A DNA stretch of 64,000 nt from positions 3,981,501 to 4,045,500 of the forward strand of contig NZ_FNSU01000003.1 of the NCBI RefSeq assembly GCF_900105325.1, written 5' to 3'. The notes below the pieces were generated by a model. The model had not been told where the DNA came from, searched no databases, and saw nothing but the letters and a program-made list of their open reading frames with translations. The stretch comes from Pseudomonas marginalis. Lineage in GTDB: Bacteria; Pseudomonadota; Gammaproteobacteria; Pseudomonadales; Pseudomonadaceae. The position numbers and the translations under genes were made by a program. This document shows, in pieces, positions 45,269 to 53,941 of the stretch (positions within the stretch are counted from its first letter, which is position 1; each line of letters starts with the position of its first letter).

Positions 45269-46984
45269 TTATTGGCCGGGCGCGGTCTGGCGCCAGGCTT
45301 GGGAGCGGCGCAAGGCGCCACGTGAAGCCCACGCCAGCAGCAGCGAAACGCTGCCTGAGGTGAACAGGATCAGGGTCGACATGGCCGCCGCGCCGCCCAC
45401 ATTGCCGGCGTCGTCCATGTTCAACACGGCGACGGCGGCGAGGATGGTGTCGGGGCTGTAGAGGAAGATCGCGGCGGACACGGTGGTCATCGCCGACACA
45501 AACAGGTAGCGCACGATGTCCAGCAGTGCCGGCAGGCAAATCGGTACCGTGACTTTCAAGTAATGGCGATACAGCGGCGCCTTGAGCGACAGCGCCGCCG
45601 CTTCGAACTCGGCGTCCAGCTGGCGCAGCGCGGTGGTGGCGGTCATCTGTGCGGTGGTCAGGTAGTGAGCAATGGTGCACACCACCAGCAGGGTCATGGT
45701 GCCGTAGAACACATGCAGCGGGTTGCCACTCAGGTTGAAAAAGAACACGTAGCCCAGGCCCAACACCAACCCAGGCACGGCCATCGGCACAAAGCTGAGC
45801 ATGCGCAGCGCCAGGTTCAGGCCCTTCTGGCCCTTGGTCTTTTCCATCAGGTAGGCGCCGGTGAAGATCAATACGCTGCCGATCAACGCCGTGCACAACG
45901 CCAGGGTCAAGCTGTTGCGATAGGCCAGCCAACCGCCGCCGGCCGTGTCTTCGAACTGGTAGTGGCTGAGCGACAGCGACAGGTTGTACGGCCAGAACTT
46001 CACCAGCGAGGAGTACACCGCCATGCCGAACACCAGCAGCAACACGGCACTGATGAGCAGCACGATAAGCAGATAGGCGCTATCCCTCAGGCGTGACGGC
46101 GCCGGCTGGAAGACCTGGGCGCGGCCACTCATGCCGTCACCTTGGCGGCGACGCAACCAGGCGTCGACGCCAAAGCTGAACAGCGCCGGCAGCAGCAACA
46201 CCATGCCGATCAACGCACCGCGACCGAACTGTTGCTGGCCGACCACCGCCTTGTAGGCTTCCAGCGCCAGCACCTGGTAATCCCCGCCCACCACCACGGG
46301 CACGCCGAAATCCGTAATGGTCAAGGTGAACACCAGGCAGAACGCGGCAAACACCGCCTGGCGCGTGGCCGGCCAGGTGATGCTGCGGAACGCCCGCGCA
46401 GGGCTGGCGCCCATGCTCGAGGCCGCGTCGAACAAACGCGCATCGGCCAACGACAACGCCGACAGCAAAATCATCAGGGCATGTGGGAAGGTGTAGATCA
46501 CTTCACCGAGGACAATGCCCCAGAAGCCGTAGATGTTGTCCGAGAACAGCCCGCGCAACAGGCCCTGGTTACCGAACAGGTAGACCAGTGCAATCCCCGG
46601 CAGCATCGACGGCGCCATCAATGGCAGCAGCGACATACCGCGCCAGAGGGCCTTGCCGGGAATCAACGTGCGTTGCAGGGCGTAGGCAAACAGGTAGGCC
46701 AGCGGTACGACAATGGCCGCCACGCTGAGGGAGACTTTCAGGCTATTGCCCAGCAGCCAGTGGAAGTTGGCGCTGGTGAGCAACTCCCGTGCGGCGACCA
46801 GGCCACCGCCCTGCCCGGCCTCGCTGCTGAAACCGCGCCAGAAGATCGCCAGCAGTGGCAGCAATACGGCGATGCCCAGCAGCACCAGCCAGAGCAGTTT
46901 GCCGCCGACCACGAAAATACGGTCGCCGGTTTCGGCGCGTGACGCTTGACGCGCCAGAGTCATGACAGCGGCCATCTCAGGCAA
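45269..46984 (-). CDS. Two-module ABC transporter permease, 2-aminoethylphosphonate type
   Basis: A 571-residue permease with about 12 membrane segments and two binding-protein-dependent permease modules in one chain (EAA loops around FDAASSMGASPARAFRSITWP and FEAAALSLKAPLYRHYLKV). This fused arrangement is that of the PhnU2-type permeases. It overlaps the ATPase gene by 8 bases. Confidence 0.85.
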   Translation of the reverse strand: MPEMAAVMTLARQASRAETGDRIFVVGGKLLWLVLLGIAVLLPLLAIFWRGFSSEAGQGGGLVAARELLTSANFHWLLGNSLKVSLSVAAIVVPLAYLFAYALQRTLIPGKALWRGMSLLPLMAPSMLPGIALVYLFGNQGLLRGLFSDNIYGFWGIVLGEVIYTFPHALMILLSALSLADARLFDAASSMGASPARAFRSITWPATRQAVFAAFCLVFTLTITDFGVPVVVGGDYQVLALEAYKAVVGQQQFGRGALIGMVLLLPALFSFGVDAWLRRRQGDGMSGRAQVFQPAPSRLRDSAYLLIVLLISAVLLLVFGMAVYSSLVKFWPYNLSLSLSHYQFEDTAGGGWLAYRNSLTLALCTALIGSVLIFTGAYLMEKTKGQKGLNLALRMLSFVPMAVPGLVLGLGYVFFFNLSGNPLHVFYGTMTLLVVCTIAHYLTTAQMTATTALRQLDAEFEAAALSLKAPLYRHYLKVTVPICLPALLDIVRYLFVSAMTTVSAAIFLYSPDTILAAVAVLNMDDAGNVGGAAAMSTLILFTSGSVSLLLAWASRGALRRSQAWRQTAPGQ

Positions 46985-48041
46985 ACACCTGCAGGCTGCG
47001 CGGCGGCAAGGCTACCCAGATGTCCTGGGCGCCCAGGCGCGGCATGGCTTCCGGGGCCAGTTCGGCAAGCAGCGGATGGCCGGGCAGTTGCTCCAACTCA
47101 AAGCTCATGCGGCAGCGGTTGCCGAGGAAAGTGATCTCGCGGACCTTGGCCGGGAACAGGTTCTCCTCATGCACCGACGGGTTGACGCTGATCGCTTCCG
47201 GGCGGCAGAACAGCCGGCCGGACCTGGCCACGCCGGCATCCTCGGCCAGGCGCATGTTCATCCCGCCGACCTGGGCATGGCTGGCACTGTTGCGGCTGAA
47301 CGGCAGCCAATTGCCCTGGCCGACAAACTCCGCCACAAACGGCGTGGCCGGGCGGTCGTAGATTTCCTGGGGCGTAGCGTATTGCTCGACCTTGCCGTTG
47401 TTCATCACGGCAATGCGGTCGGCCATCAACATGGCTTCGTCCTGGTTGTGGGTGACCATCAGGGTGGTGATACCCAGGCGCCGTTGCAGCTGGCGCAGCT
47501 CGGTGCACAGGTGTTCGCGCACGCGGGCGTCGAGGGCCGACATCGGCTCATCCAGCAACAGCAATGACGGCGCCGGTGCCAGCGCACGGGCCAGGGCGAC
47601 CCGCTGCTGTTGGCCGCCGGAGAGTTGGCCGGGGTACTTCTTTTCACTGCCAAGCAGCCCCACCAGTTCAAGCATCTGGCCGACGCGCTGGCGCACTTCA
47701 TCACGACCGCTGCCGGTGAGGCCGTAGCCGATGTTCGCTTCGACGGTGAGATTGGGAAACAGCGCGTAGGACTGGAACAGAATGCCGTAGTCGCGAGCCT
47801 GGGGCGGCAGCAGGGAAACATCGCGGTCACCCAGGTAAAGTTCGCCGCTGTCCTGGCGTTCCAGGCCGGCAATGCAGCGCAGCAACGTGGTCTTGCCGCA
47901 GCCGGAAGGGCCGAGCAGGCACACCAGCTCGCCGGCAGCCACGTCCAGTGACACATTGTCCAACGCCGTAAAGGCGCCGAAGCGTTTCTGGATACCGCGC
48001 ACTTTCATCGGCGCGCCGGGTTGGGTCAGGACTGTGTTCAT
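46977..48041 (-). CDS. ABC transporter ATP-binding protein, 2-aminoethylphosphonate type
   Basis: A 354-residue ABC ATPase. Walker A GPSGCGKTTLLRC, signature LSGGQQQRVALARAL and Walker B LLLDEPMSALD are intact, followed by a C-terminal regulatory TOBE-like domain (about residues 280-350). It is the first gene of the transporter operon (ATPase, permease, binding protein). A LysR gene on the same strand lies 245 bases upstream. Confidence 0.85.
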   Translation of the reverse strand: MNTVLTQPGAPMKVRGIQKRFGAFTALDNVSLDVAAGELVCLLGPSGCGKTTLLRCIAGLERQDSGELYLGDRDVSLLPPQARDYGILFQSYALFPNLTVEANIGYGLTGSGRDEVRQRVGQMLELVGLLGSEKKYPGQLSGGQQQRVALARALAPAPSLLLLDEPMSALDARVREHLCTELRQLQRRLGITTLMVTHNQDEAMLMADRIAVMNNGKVEQYATPQEIYDRPATPFVAEFVGQGNWLPFSRNSASHAQVGGMNMRLAEDAGVARSGRLFCRPEAISVNPSVHEENLFPAKVREITFLGNRCRMSFELEQLPGHPLLAELAPEAMPRLGAQDIWVALPPRSLQVFA

Positions 48042-48179
48042 GGTGGCACCTCATCAAACTGATGAAGGCCATGCTAGGCAGGCAATGCGTCGCTCTTATG
48101 GCAGGAAGGCAAAAGGCGGCGATAGTGGTATTCGCAGATTTGTGTAGGACGCTTAGCGGTGAGCTGCCTGGTCTACCGC

Positions 48180-48262
48180 AATCGGGAGCAAGCCCCCTCC
48201 CACACTTGACCGAGTTCCAACATGGAAATGCGGGCACCTGTGGGAGGGGGCTTACCCCGATT
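48180..48262. repeat. Inverted REP pair between the transporter operon and the LysR gene
   Basis: AATCGGGAGCAAGCCCCCTCCCACA and its near-inverse complement TGTGGGAGGGGGCTTACCCCGATT, separated by about 35 bases. It is a REPIN of the GTGGGAGGGGGC class. It occupies most of the 245-base gap, so any promoter for the operon must sit in the remaining part (about 48042-48179). Confidence 0.7.
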
Positions 48263-48286
48263 GGTCCCCAAAGCCACTACAAGGCT

Positions 48287-49150
48287 TTAGATCGGCGACA
48301 TTTCCTGCGCCAACCCCAGAAACGCCGCCGGCAGACGAGCGCCTTTTCTTTCCTTGAGGCAGTACAGGTACTCGGGAATCTGCGGCGCATGCTCGAGGGT
48401 CAGCACCTTCAGCTGCGGGTCATGGGGCACTTCCTGGCGGGCGATGATGCTGATGCCGATATTGCGCAGCACCGCTTCGCGGATAGATTCACGGCTGCCG
48501 ATTTCCAGCAGCGGCCCGTAACTGACGCCCGCACCTTGCAGCATCTCTTCCGTAAGCCGCCGCGTGGTGGAGCCGGCTTCACGCATCAACAGCGTATGCC
48601 CCGCCAACGCACTGAGGGGTACATGGTCGAGCTTGGCCAGTGGATGGTTGCGGTGTACCGCCAGCACCAACGGGTCGGTGCCCAATACACGGCGGATCAG
48701 GCGCGGGTCTTCGAGCAACTGCGAGGATGCAGCGACATCGACGCGGTAATCGTCCAGCGCTTCGAGTACCTGCTGGGAGTTGCCGATTTCCACCGATACC
48801 TCGACCTGCGGCAGGCGTTCGCGAAAGGCTTTGACCAGGTCGAGGATGTAGTACGGCGCCGTCGCGGCAATCCTCAGTGCGCCCTGGACCTGGCCGCTGT
48901 TGCGCAGGAAAAACTCGATGTCCGCTTCCTGCTGCAGCAGCGTCTTGACCATCGGCAGCAGGCGCGCGCCCTCGTCGCTGACGGTGAGGCGGCGCCCGCC
49001 ACGGTAGAACAGCTCGACGCCGTACTGGCTTTCCAGGTTGCGAATCTGGGTGGTAACGGTGGGCTGGCTCAGGCCGAGTTTTTTCGCCGCCTGGGTGATG
49101 CTGCCCAGGCGGGCGACCATAAAAAACGCCTTCAACTCGGCACTCAGCAC
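48287..49150 (-). CDS. LysR family transcriptional regulator (probably phosphonate use)
   Basis: A 287-residue LysR protein: the winged helix AELKAFFMVARLGSITQAAKK and LSQPTVTTQIRNLE at the N-terminus, and a periplasmic-binding-like effector domain from residue 90. It lies upstream of the phosphonate operon on the same strand, so control of that operon by an aminophosphonate is inferred. Confidence 0.85.
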   Translation of the reverse strand: MLSAELKAFFMVARLGSITQAAKKLGLSQPTVTTQIRNLESQYGVELFYRGGRRLTVSDEGARLLPMVKTLLQQEADIEFFLRNSGQVQGALRIAATAPYYILDLVKAFRERLPQVEVSVEIGNSQQVLEALDDYRVDVAASSQLLEDPRLIRRVLGTDPLVLAVHRNHPLAKLDHVPLSALAGHTLLMREAGSTTRRLTEEMLQGAGVSYGPLLEIGSRESIREAVLRNIGISIIARQEVPHDPQLKVLTLEHAPQIPEYLYCLKERKGARLPAAFLGLAQEMSPI

Positions 49151-49166
49151 ACCACCCTCTCATCCT

Positions 49167-51419
49167 CTATTTGCGCAACAGGCGCAGGCCATTGAACACC
49201 ACCAGCAGGGCCACGCCCATGTCGGCGAACACTGCCATCCACATGGTCGCCATGCCCAGGAACGTGACCACCAGGAAGATCGCCTTGATCACCAGGGCCA
49301 GGGTGATGTTCTGCTTGAGGATACTCGACGTTTGCCGCGACAAACGAATGAATGCCGGAATCTTGCGCAAATCATCGTCCATCAAGGCCACATCGGCCGT
49401 CTCGATAGCGGTGTCGGTACCTGCTGCGGCCATGGCAAAGCCAATCTCGGCGCGCGCCAGGGCCGGGGCGTCGTTGATGCCATCGCCGACCATGCCCACC
49501 CGGTGGCCTTGGCCGTAGAGGGTTTCGATGGCGTGCAGCTTGTCGGTGGGCAACAGGTCGCCCTGGGCCTGATCGATGCCGACCTGGGCCGCAATCGCCT
49601 GGGCGGTGTGGGTGTTGTCGCCGGTGAGCATCAGGGTCTTGATGCCCAGCTCATGCAATTGCTGGATGGCTTCGCGGCTGCTGTCCTTGACTGTGTCGGC
49701 CACGGCGAACAGCGCCAGCGGGCCGGACTTGTCGAGCAACAGCACCACGGACTTGCCCTGTTTTTCCAGGGCGAACAGCTTTTCTTCCAACTCCGGCGAA
49801 CACAGGCCGAGGTCTTCCACCAGGCGGTGGTTGCCCAAGTGATAGGTCTGGCCATTAATATCGCCGCGCACGCCGCGACCGGCCAGGGCTTCGAAGTTAT
49901 CCACAACGTGCACCGGCAGGTTTTTATCCACAGCCGCATTGGCAATCGCCAGGGACACCGGGTGATCGGAGCGCCCGGCCAAACTGGCGGCTAGGGCCGG
50001 GGCGCTGTTTTCGACAGTGGGGAACAGCGCCAGGTAATCGGTTTGCACCGGCTTGCCGTGGGTGATGGTGCCGGTCTTGTCGAGGGCCAGGTAGTCAAGC
50101 TTGTAACCGCCCTCCAGGTACACACCGCCCTTGATCAGGATGCCTTTGCGCGCCGCAGCCGCCAGGCCGCTGACAATGGTCACCGGGGTGGAGATCACCA
50201 GCGCGCACGGGCACGCCACTACCAGCAGCACCAGGGCGCGGTAGATCCAGTCGAACCAGGCGCCGGCCATGAACAGCGGCGGGATCAGCGCCACACCCAG
50301 GGCGAACAGGAATACGGCCGGGGTGTAGATTTTCGAGAAGCTGTCGACGAACCGCTGGGTCGGTGCCCGCGCACCCTGAGCCTGCTCCACCGCATGGATG
50401 ATGCGGGCCAGGGTGGAGTTGTTGGCAGCCGCCGTGACCTTGTACTCCAGGGAACCGGCCTGGTTGATGGTGCCGGCGAAGACTTTATCGCCGACGGTCT
50501 TTTCAATCGGCAGGCTTTCACCGGTGATCGGCGCCTGGTCGATGGTGGACTGGCCGGCGGTGACTTCACCGTCAAGGCCGATACGCTCGCCGGGTTTTAC
50601 CCGCACGATTGCGTCCAGCTCAATGCTTTTGACCTCCATTTCAACCCAGCTTCCATCAGCCTGCCGAACCGTGGCCTGTTCCGGTGTCATCTGCATCAAG
50701 CCACTGATGGCATTGCGCGCACGGTCCAGGGACTTGGCTTCGATCAGCTCGGCCACGGTAAACAGGAACATCACCATGGCCGCTTCCGGCCACTGGCCGA
50801 TCAGGACCGCGCCAGTGACCGCGATACTCATCAACGCGTTGATGTTCAGGTTGAGGTTTTTCAGGGCAATCCAGCCCTTCTTGTAGGTGGTGAGGCCGCC
50901 GCTGAGGATCGACACCAGCGCTACCAGCGCAATCACCCAAGTGGGCGCGGCGTTGGTGAAGTGCAGTACTTCGGCGCCCAACGCCCCCACACCGGACAAC
51001 GCCAGCGGCCACCAATGCTTCTTGGCGGGCGGCTCGGCGGCCGGGGTGCCCTCCACGATCGGATCGGCCTGCATACCCAGGGATTTGATCGCATCGATGA
51101 TCGGCGCGGTACTCGGCAGGTCATGGGTGACGCCGAGGATGCGGTTGATCAGGTTGAATTCCAGCTGCTGCACACCGGCCAGCTTGCCCAGTTTGTTCTG
51201 GATCAGCGTCTGCTCGGTGGGGCAGTCCATGGCTTCGATGCGGAAGGTACTCAGGCGCGAGCCGGCGGTGGGCGCCTCGCTCAACTGCACCAGCGCAGGC
51301 GCAGGCGTGCCGGAACAGCAGGAACCGCCATGGCCGTGATCGTGCACGGGGGTGAGTTTCTTTGGCCCATGATCATGGTCATGGTCGTGTTTGTGCGGGG
51401 TGTGAATGGAGTCGCTCAT
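49167..51419 (-). CDS. cadA: Cadmium/zinc/lead-exporting P-type ATPase
   Basis: A 750-residue P1B-type ATPase. The start MSDSIHTPHKHDHDHDHG gives a His-rich metal-binding tail, then a heavy-metal-associated domain (EAMDCPTEQTLIQ). Transport motif ACPCALVIS, phosphorylation site LDKTGTITHGK, and GDGINDAPAL are intact. It exports divalent soft metals from the cytosol. It is divergent from cadR, whose operator lies between them. Confidence 0.95.
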   Translation of the reverse strand: MSDSIHTPHKHDHDHDHGPKKLTPVHDHGHGGSCCSGTPAPALVQLSEAPTAGSRLSTFRIEAMDCPTEQTLIQNKLGKLAGVQQLEFNLINRILGVTHDLPSTAPIIDAIKSLGMQADPIVEGTPAAEPPAKKHWWPLALSGVGALGAEVLHFTNAAPTWVIALVALVSILSGGLTTYKKGWIALKNLNLNINALMSIAVTGAVLIGQWPEAAMVMFLFTVAELIEAKSLDRARNAISGLMQMTPEQATVRQADGSWVEMEVKSIELDAIVRVKPGERIGLDGEVTAGQSTIDQAPITGESLPIEKTVGDKVFAGTINQAGSLEYKVTAAANNSTLARIIHAVEQAQGARAPTQRFVDSFSKIYTPAVFLFALGVALIPPLFMAGAWFDWIYRALVLLVVACPCALVISTPVTIVSGLAAAARKGILIKGGVYLEGGYKLDYLALDKTGTITHGKPVQTDYLALFPTVENSAPALAASLAGRSDHPVSLAIANAAVDKNLPVHVVDNFEALAGRGVRGDINGQTYHLGNHRLVEDLGLCSPELEEKLFALEKQGKSVVLLLDKSGPLALFAVADTVKDSSREAIQQLHELGIKTLMLTGDNTHTAQAIAAQVGIDQAQGDLLPTDKLHAIETLYGQGHRVGMVGDGINDAPALARAEIGFAMAAAGTDTAIETADVALMDDDLRKIPAFIRLSRQTSSILKQNITLALVIKAIFLVVTFLGMATMWMAVFADMGVALLVVFNGLRLLRK

Positions 51420-51450
51420 CAGGTTCGCGTCCGTAAGGTGCCTGTTGCCA

Positions 51451-51481
51451 AGTAAAGACCCTGTAGCCACTATAGGGTCAA
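51451..51481 (-). promoter_or_regulatory. CadR operator and cadA promoter
   Basis: The dyad ACCCTGTAGCCACTATAGGGT (51458-51478) lies between the -35 TTGACC and -10 TTTACT of a minus-strand promoter. The spacer is 19 bases, the over-long spacing that MerR-family activators correct by DNA distortion. It matches the known CadR operator of pseudomonads in pattern. The plus-strand cadR promoter (TTGCCA at 51445-51450) overlaps it, giving autoregulation. Confidence 0.85.
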
Positions 51482-51503
51482 GCACCCATTTGGAGATTGC
51501 TGC

Positions 51504-51944
51504 ATGAAGATCGGCGAACTGGCCAAACTGACCGATTGTCCGGTGGAAACCATCCGTTATTACGAGAAGGAAGGCCTGCTGCCACCCCCGGCACGCACCG
51601 AGGCCAACTACCGCGTGTACACCCAGGCGCACACCGAGCGACTGATCTTTATCCGCAACTGCCGCAGCCTCGACATGACCCTGGAAGAGATCCGCAGCCT
51701 GCTCGGGCTACGGGACAGCCCCCAGGACCAGTGTGAAAACGTGAATGCGTTGATCGACGAGCATATCCACCATGTAAAAGCGCGGATTGACGGGCTGCTG
51801 GCGTTGCAGGAGCAGTTGCTGGACCTGCGCCAACGCTGTGGCGGTGGGGACCACTGCGGGATTTTGCAGCGACTGGAGGTCAACGGCGGTGTAGCCGCCA
51901 GCGAGGCCGAGCCCTCACACGTAGGCAGAAGCCACGGGCATTAA
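51504..51944 (+). CDS. cadR: MerR family metal-responsive regulator CadR
   Basis: A 146-residue MerR protein. The winged helix MKIGELAKLTDCPVETIRYY is followed by a dimerisation helix and the metal-binding cysteines Cys77, Cys112 and Cys118, with a His-rich tail (HVGRSHGH). These fit CadR, which activates cadA in response to cadmium. It is divergent from cadA with the shared operator in between. Confidence 0.93.
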   Translation: MKIGELAKLTDCPVETIRYYEKEGLLPPPARTEANYRVYTQAHTERLIFIRNCRSLDMTLEEIRSLLGLRDSPQDQCENVNALIDEHIHHVKARIDGLLALQEQLLDLRQRCGGGDHCGILQRLEVNGGVAASEAEPSHVGRSHGH

Positions 51945-51954
51945 CCGGACCAAA

Positions 51955-51997
51955 TGTGGGAGGGGCGGTGCGACGATTCGACTTGCCCCCTCCCACA
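51955..51997. repeat. REP-like palindrome, 43-bp variant
   Basis: TGTGGGAGGGG and CCCCTCCCACA arms around CGGTGCGACGATTCGACTTGC. It has the same length and centre as 1184-1226. It lies between cadR and the thyA fragment, which are convergent. Confidence 0.7.
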
Positions 51998-52027
51998 CAA
52001 GCCCACACCCTTAGACTGAGGCAGCCT

Positions 52028-52318
52028 TTAGATAGCCACGTCGGCCTTGATGCTTGGATCAGCGTCATAGCCCACGATTTCAAAGTCTTCGAACTTGTAA
52101 TCGTAGATCGACGCCGGCTTACGCTTGATCACCAGTTCCGGCAGCTTCTTCGGCGTGCGCGCCAGCTGGGTGCGGATCTGCTCCATATGGTTGCTGTAGG
52201 CGTGGGTGTCGCCGGTGGTGACGATGATCTCGTGGGGAATCAGGTCGCATTGCTGGGCCAGCATATGGGTCAGCAGCGCCAGGGCGGCGGTGTTGTACGG
52301 CAGGCCGAGCATTTTCAC
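52028..52318 (-). pseudogene. thyA: Thymidylate synthase gene, 3' fragment only
   Basis: About 96 C-terminal residues remain: LGLPYNTAALALLTHMLA, GDTHAYSNHMEQ with the nucleotide-binding Tyr-Ser-Asn-His, and FEDFEIVGYDADPSIKADVAI at the end. The catalytic cysteine half is missing, so the fragment cannot act. Upstream of GTG AAA ATG the frame reads GGG, TGG, AGA and then a stop (TAA at 52330-52328), not thyA sequence. In other Pseudomonas thyA follows cadA-cadR, so the native gene was probably cut here by the island beginning at about 52,320. Confidence 0.85.
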
Positions 52319-52331
52319 CCCCCATCTTTAC

Positions 52332-52402
52332 TGCACATTACGCTGACTTGTAATGCCTTCCAAGCAACTTGGTATATGTGCATTATAGCTTTTGCACATT
52401 AC
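52332..52402. repeat. Cluster of TGCACATTAC-like motifs at the island boundary
   Basis: TGCACATTAC occurs twice in direct order (52332-52341 and 52393-52402), with inverted partial copies GTAATGC (52350-52356) and GTGCATTAT (52378-52386) between. It lies 13 bases beyond the truncation point of thyA, where an attachment site with recombinase-binding repeats could be expected. The remainder up to 52613 shows no credible gene. Confidence 0.5.
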
Positions 52403-52613
52403 CTGCGCAACCCCTAATACTGGATAAACCACCAGCTTTCTGAAGCCCTTTCCAAAGCTCATCTTCTCCTGAAACCCCCGAAATACAAGGCCTTCAGCCA
52501 AAAAATTGACTCATCCTGGCAATGTGCTATCCATGGTGTCGGGGGAATCAAATCACCTCGGAATCAGCCCCACGCCTCCTCAGACGCTCAGACGCAAACA
52601 CCAGGGAGAAACG

Positions 52614-53672
52614 ATGCGCCTAGATCAGATGCCTTATCACTCAATGCCCACCCTGGCCGTGCTTCCGTTTAGGCAATTCCGCATCGGATGGACGTGGCAG
52701 CTGCGGGCGCTCAAGCTCTTCCCCGAGTCCCAGCTGTCCTGGAAGCGTTACTTCTATGACAACGGCAGCGGACATGCGAGGGCAGCTGTTTTCACCTCTT
52801 ACGAGGAGGCCATGGAAGCTGCAGACGAATTCAACAGCCGCACCAGTGAACTGGTCGTCCAGGCGGTACCAGATCCTGTGCTTCAGAGTTCGACCACCCT
52901 GAAGGTCGAGAAAGCACTGACAGCGGCGCGCCGTATCCAGGGAGAAGAAGAGCTCATGGAGCGCGAGGCGATCAAGCGGAACGCCCATCTTCCCCGGCTC
53001 TCGGTGCAAGAGCTGAAACTGCACAATACGATGGAGAGCTTGCGGCAACCGCTCCACGAGGAGCTTGAGCGTGCGCCTTACCTAGAAATAGTTGCCTTGC
53101 CGAGATTCAACACGTGCCTTCGCCGTGTCGATGACCAGACATGGGAACATATCGGAGCCCTGTCTCCCAAACGCTCGCAGATCTGTCTGCGCGAAGTGAC
53201 AGCCAAAGGGTTTGGTCTTTCGGGAGCCGACCACTGGGGAAGAACCAAAGCGCAGATACGCGCACTTTTACTCCCCCGAGCCAACCAGTTGTTGCAGTTA
53301 GCGAGCGTCAAGCAAATGCTCGCCGAGGCGAGGATGCGCGGCCAGAGGGTACTGGTCTGCGGTGGCTTCGTGTTCTGGTATGAGGACGACGGGGTGCCGC
53401 GCTGGGTGCTGAAAAACACGGGTGGCGACTCCAGCAGCGAAGAAGGGAACACTTTGTGGCACGAGGGCACGATCCTATCCAAGAACCATGGCCGCATCGT
53501 CGTGCTTCCTTACATCAAGGAGAGCGGGGAAAAGGTTCAAGGACACACGAAGAATGCACCGCACGATGGAAAGGCGCTGCCTCGGCATCCTGACCAGTAC
53601 GTCACCCTCCCTTTCGAGATCCTGGATGGTGACCTCATGATCGGACTGTTTGGTGAACTCCACTATGAGTGA
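52614..53672 (+). CDS. Island protein of unknown function (352 residues)
   Basis: I do not recognise this protein. The start MRLDQMPYHSMPTL is preceded by GGGAGA at good spacing, while upstream extension lacks a ribosome site. It is soluble in appearance: there are no membrane segments or signal peptide. It has an N-terminal aromatic-rich part (FRIGWTWQLRALKLF) and a C-terminal beta-rich part. It is the first gene of the island beside the thyA break. Codon use is less GC-biased than in the backbone. Confidence 0.6.
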   Translation: MRLDQMPYHSMPTLAVLPFRQFRIGWTWQLRALKLFPESQLSWKRYFYDNGSGHARAAVFTSYEEAMEAADEFNSRTSELVVQAVPDPVLQSSTTLKVEKALTAARRIQGEEELMEREAIKRNAHLPRLSVQELKLHNTMESLRQPLHEELERAPYLEIVALPRFNTCLRRVDDQTWEHIGALSPKRSQICLREVTAKGFGLSGADHWGRTKAQIRALLLPRANQLLQLASVKQMLAEARMRGQRVLVCGGFVFWYEDDGVPRWVLKNTGGDSSSEEGNTLWHEGTILSKNHGRIVVLPYIKESGEKVQGHTKNAPHDGKALPRHPDQYVTLPFEILDGDLMIGLFGELHYE

Positions 53673-53941
53673 CCCACCGACTAATCGGACATAGGCGCCC
53701 CCCATGTCCCCAAAAAAACAACGCATCCCAGAAAACAGTGCATTAAGGCTTCTATTGAGTGGCCAAGTGCTATGTTACCAGTCTCGACCTGCCGTCTCGC
53801 TGGGAGCATGACGTCGGCCAGTGACAGTGAGCGAAACCGTTATGTTCGGAATGTCGACGCTTGCTGATCGCCGAGGCCTGTGCGTCCCATGCCTTCAGCA
53901 TTACGGCGAAACCGCTTTTCACAGCATGCAAGGAGCGCAAG

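Noticed and set aside
52119..52325. Alternative frame across the thyA fragment
   Set aside because: Rich in Arg, Pro and His with no family match; the real frame is the thyA remnant.
52300..52420. tRNA gene as the island attachment site
   Set aside because: No cloverleaf or tRNA end sequence is seen at the boundary; the break is inside thyA.
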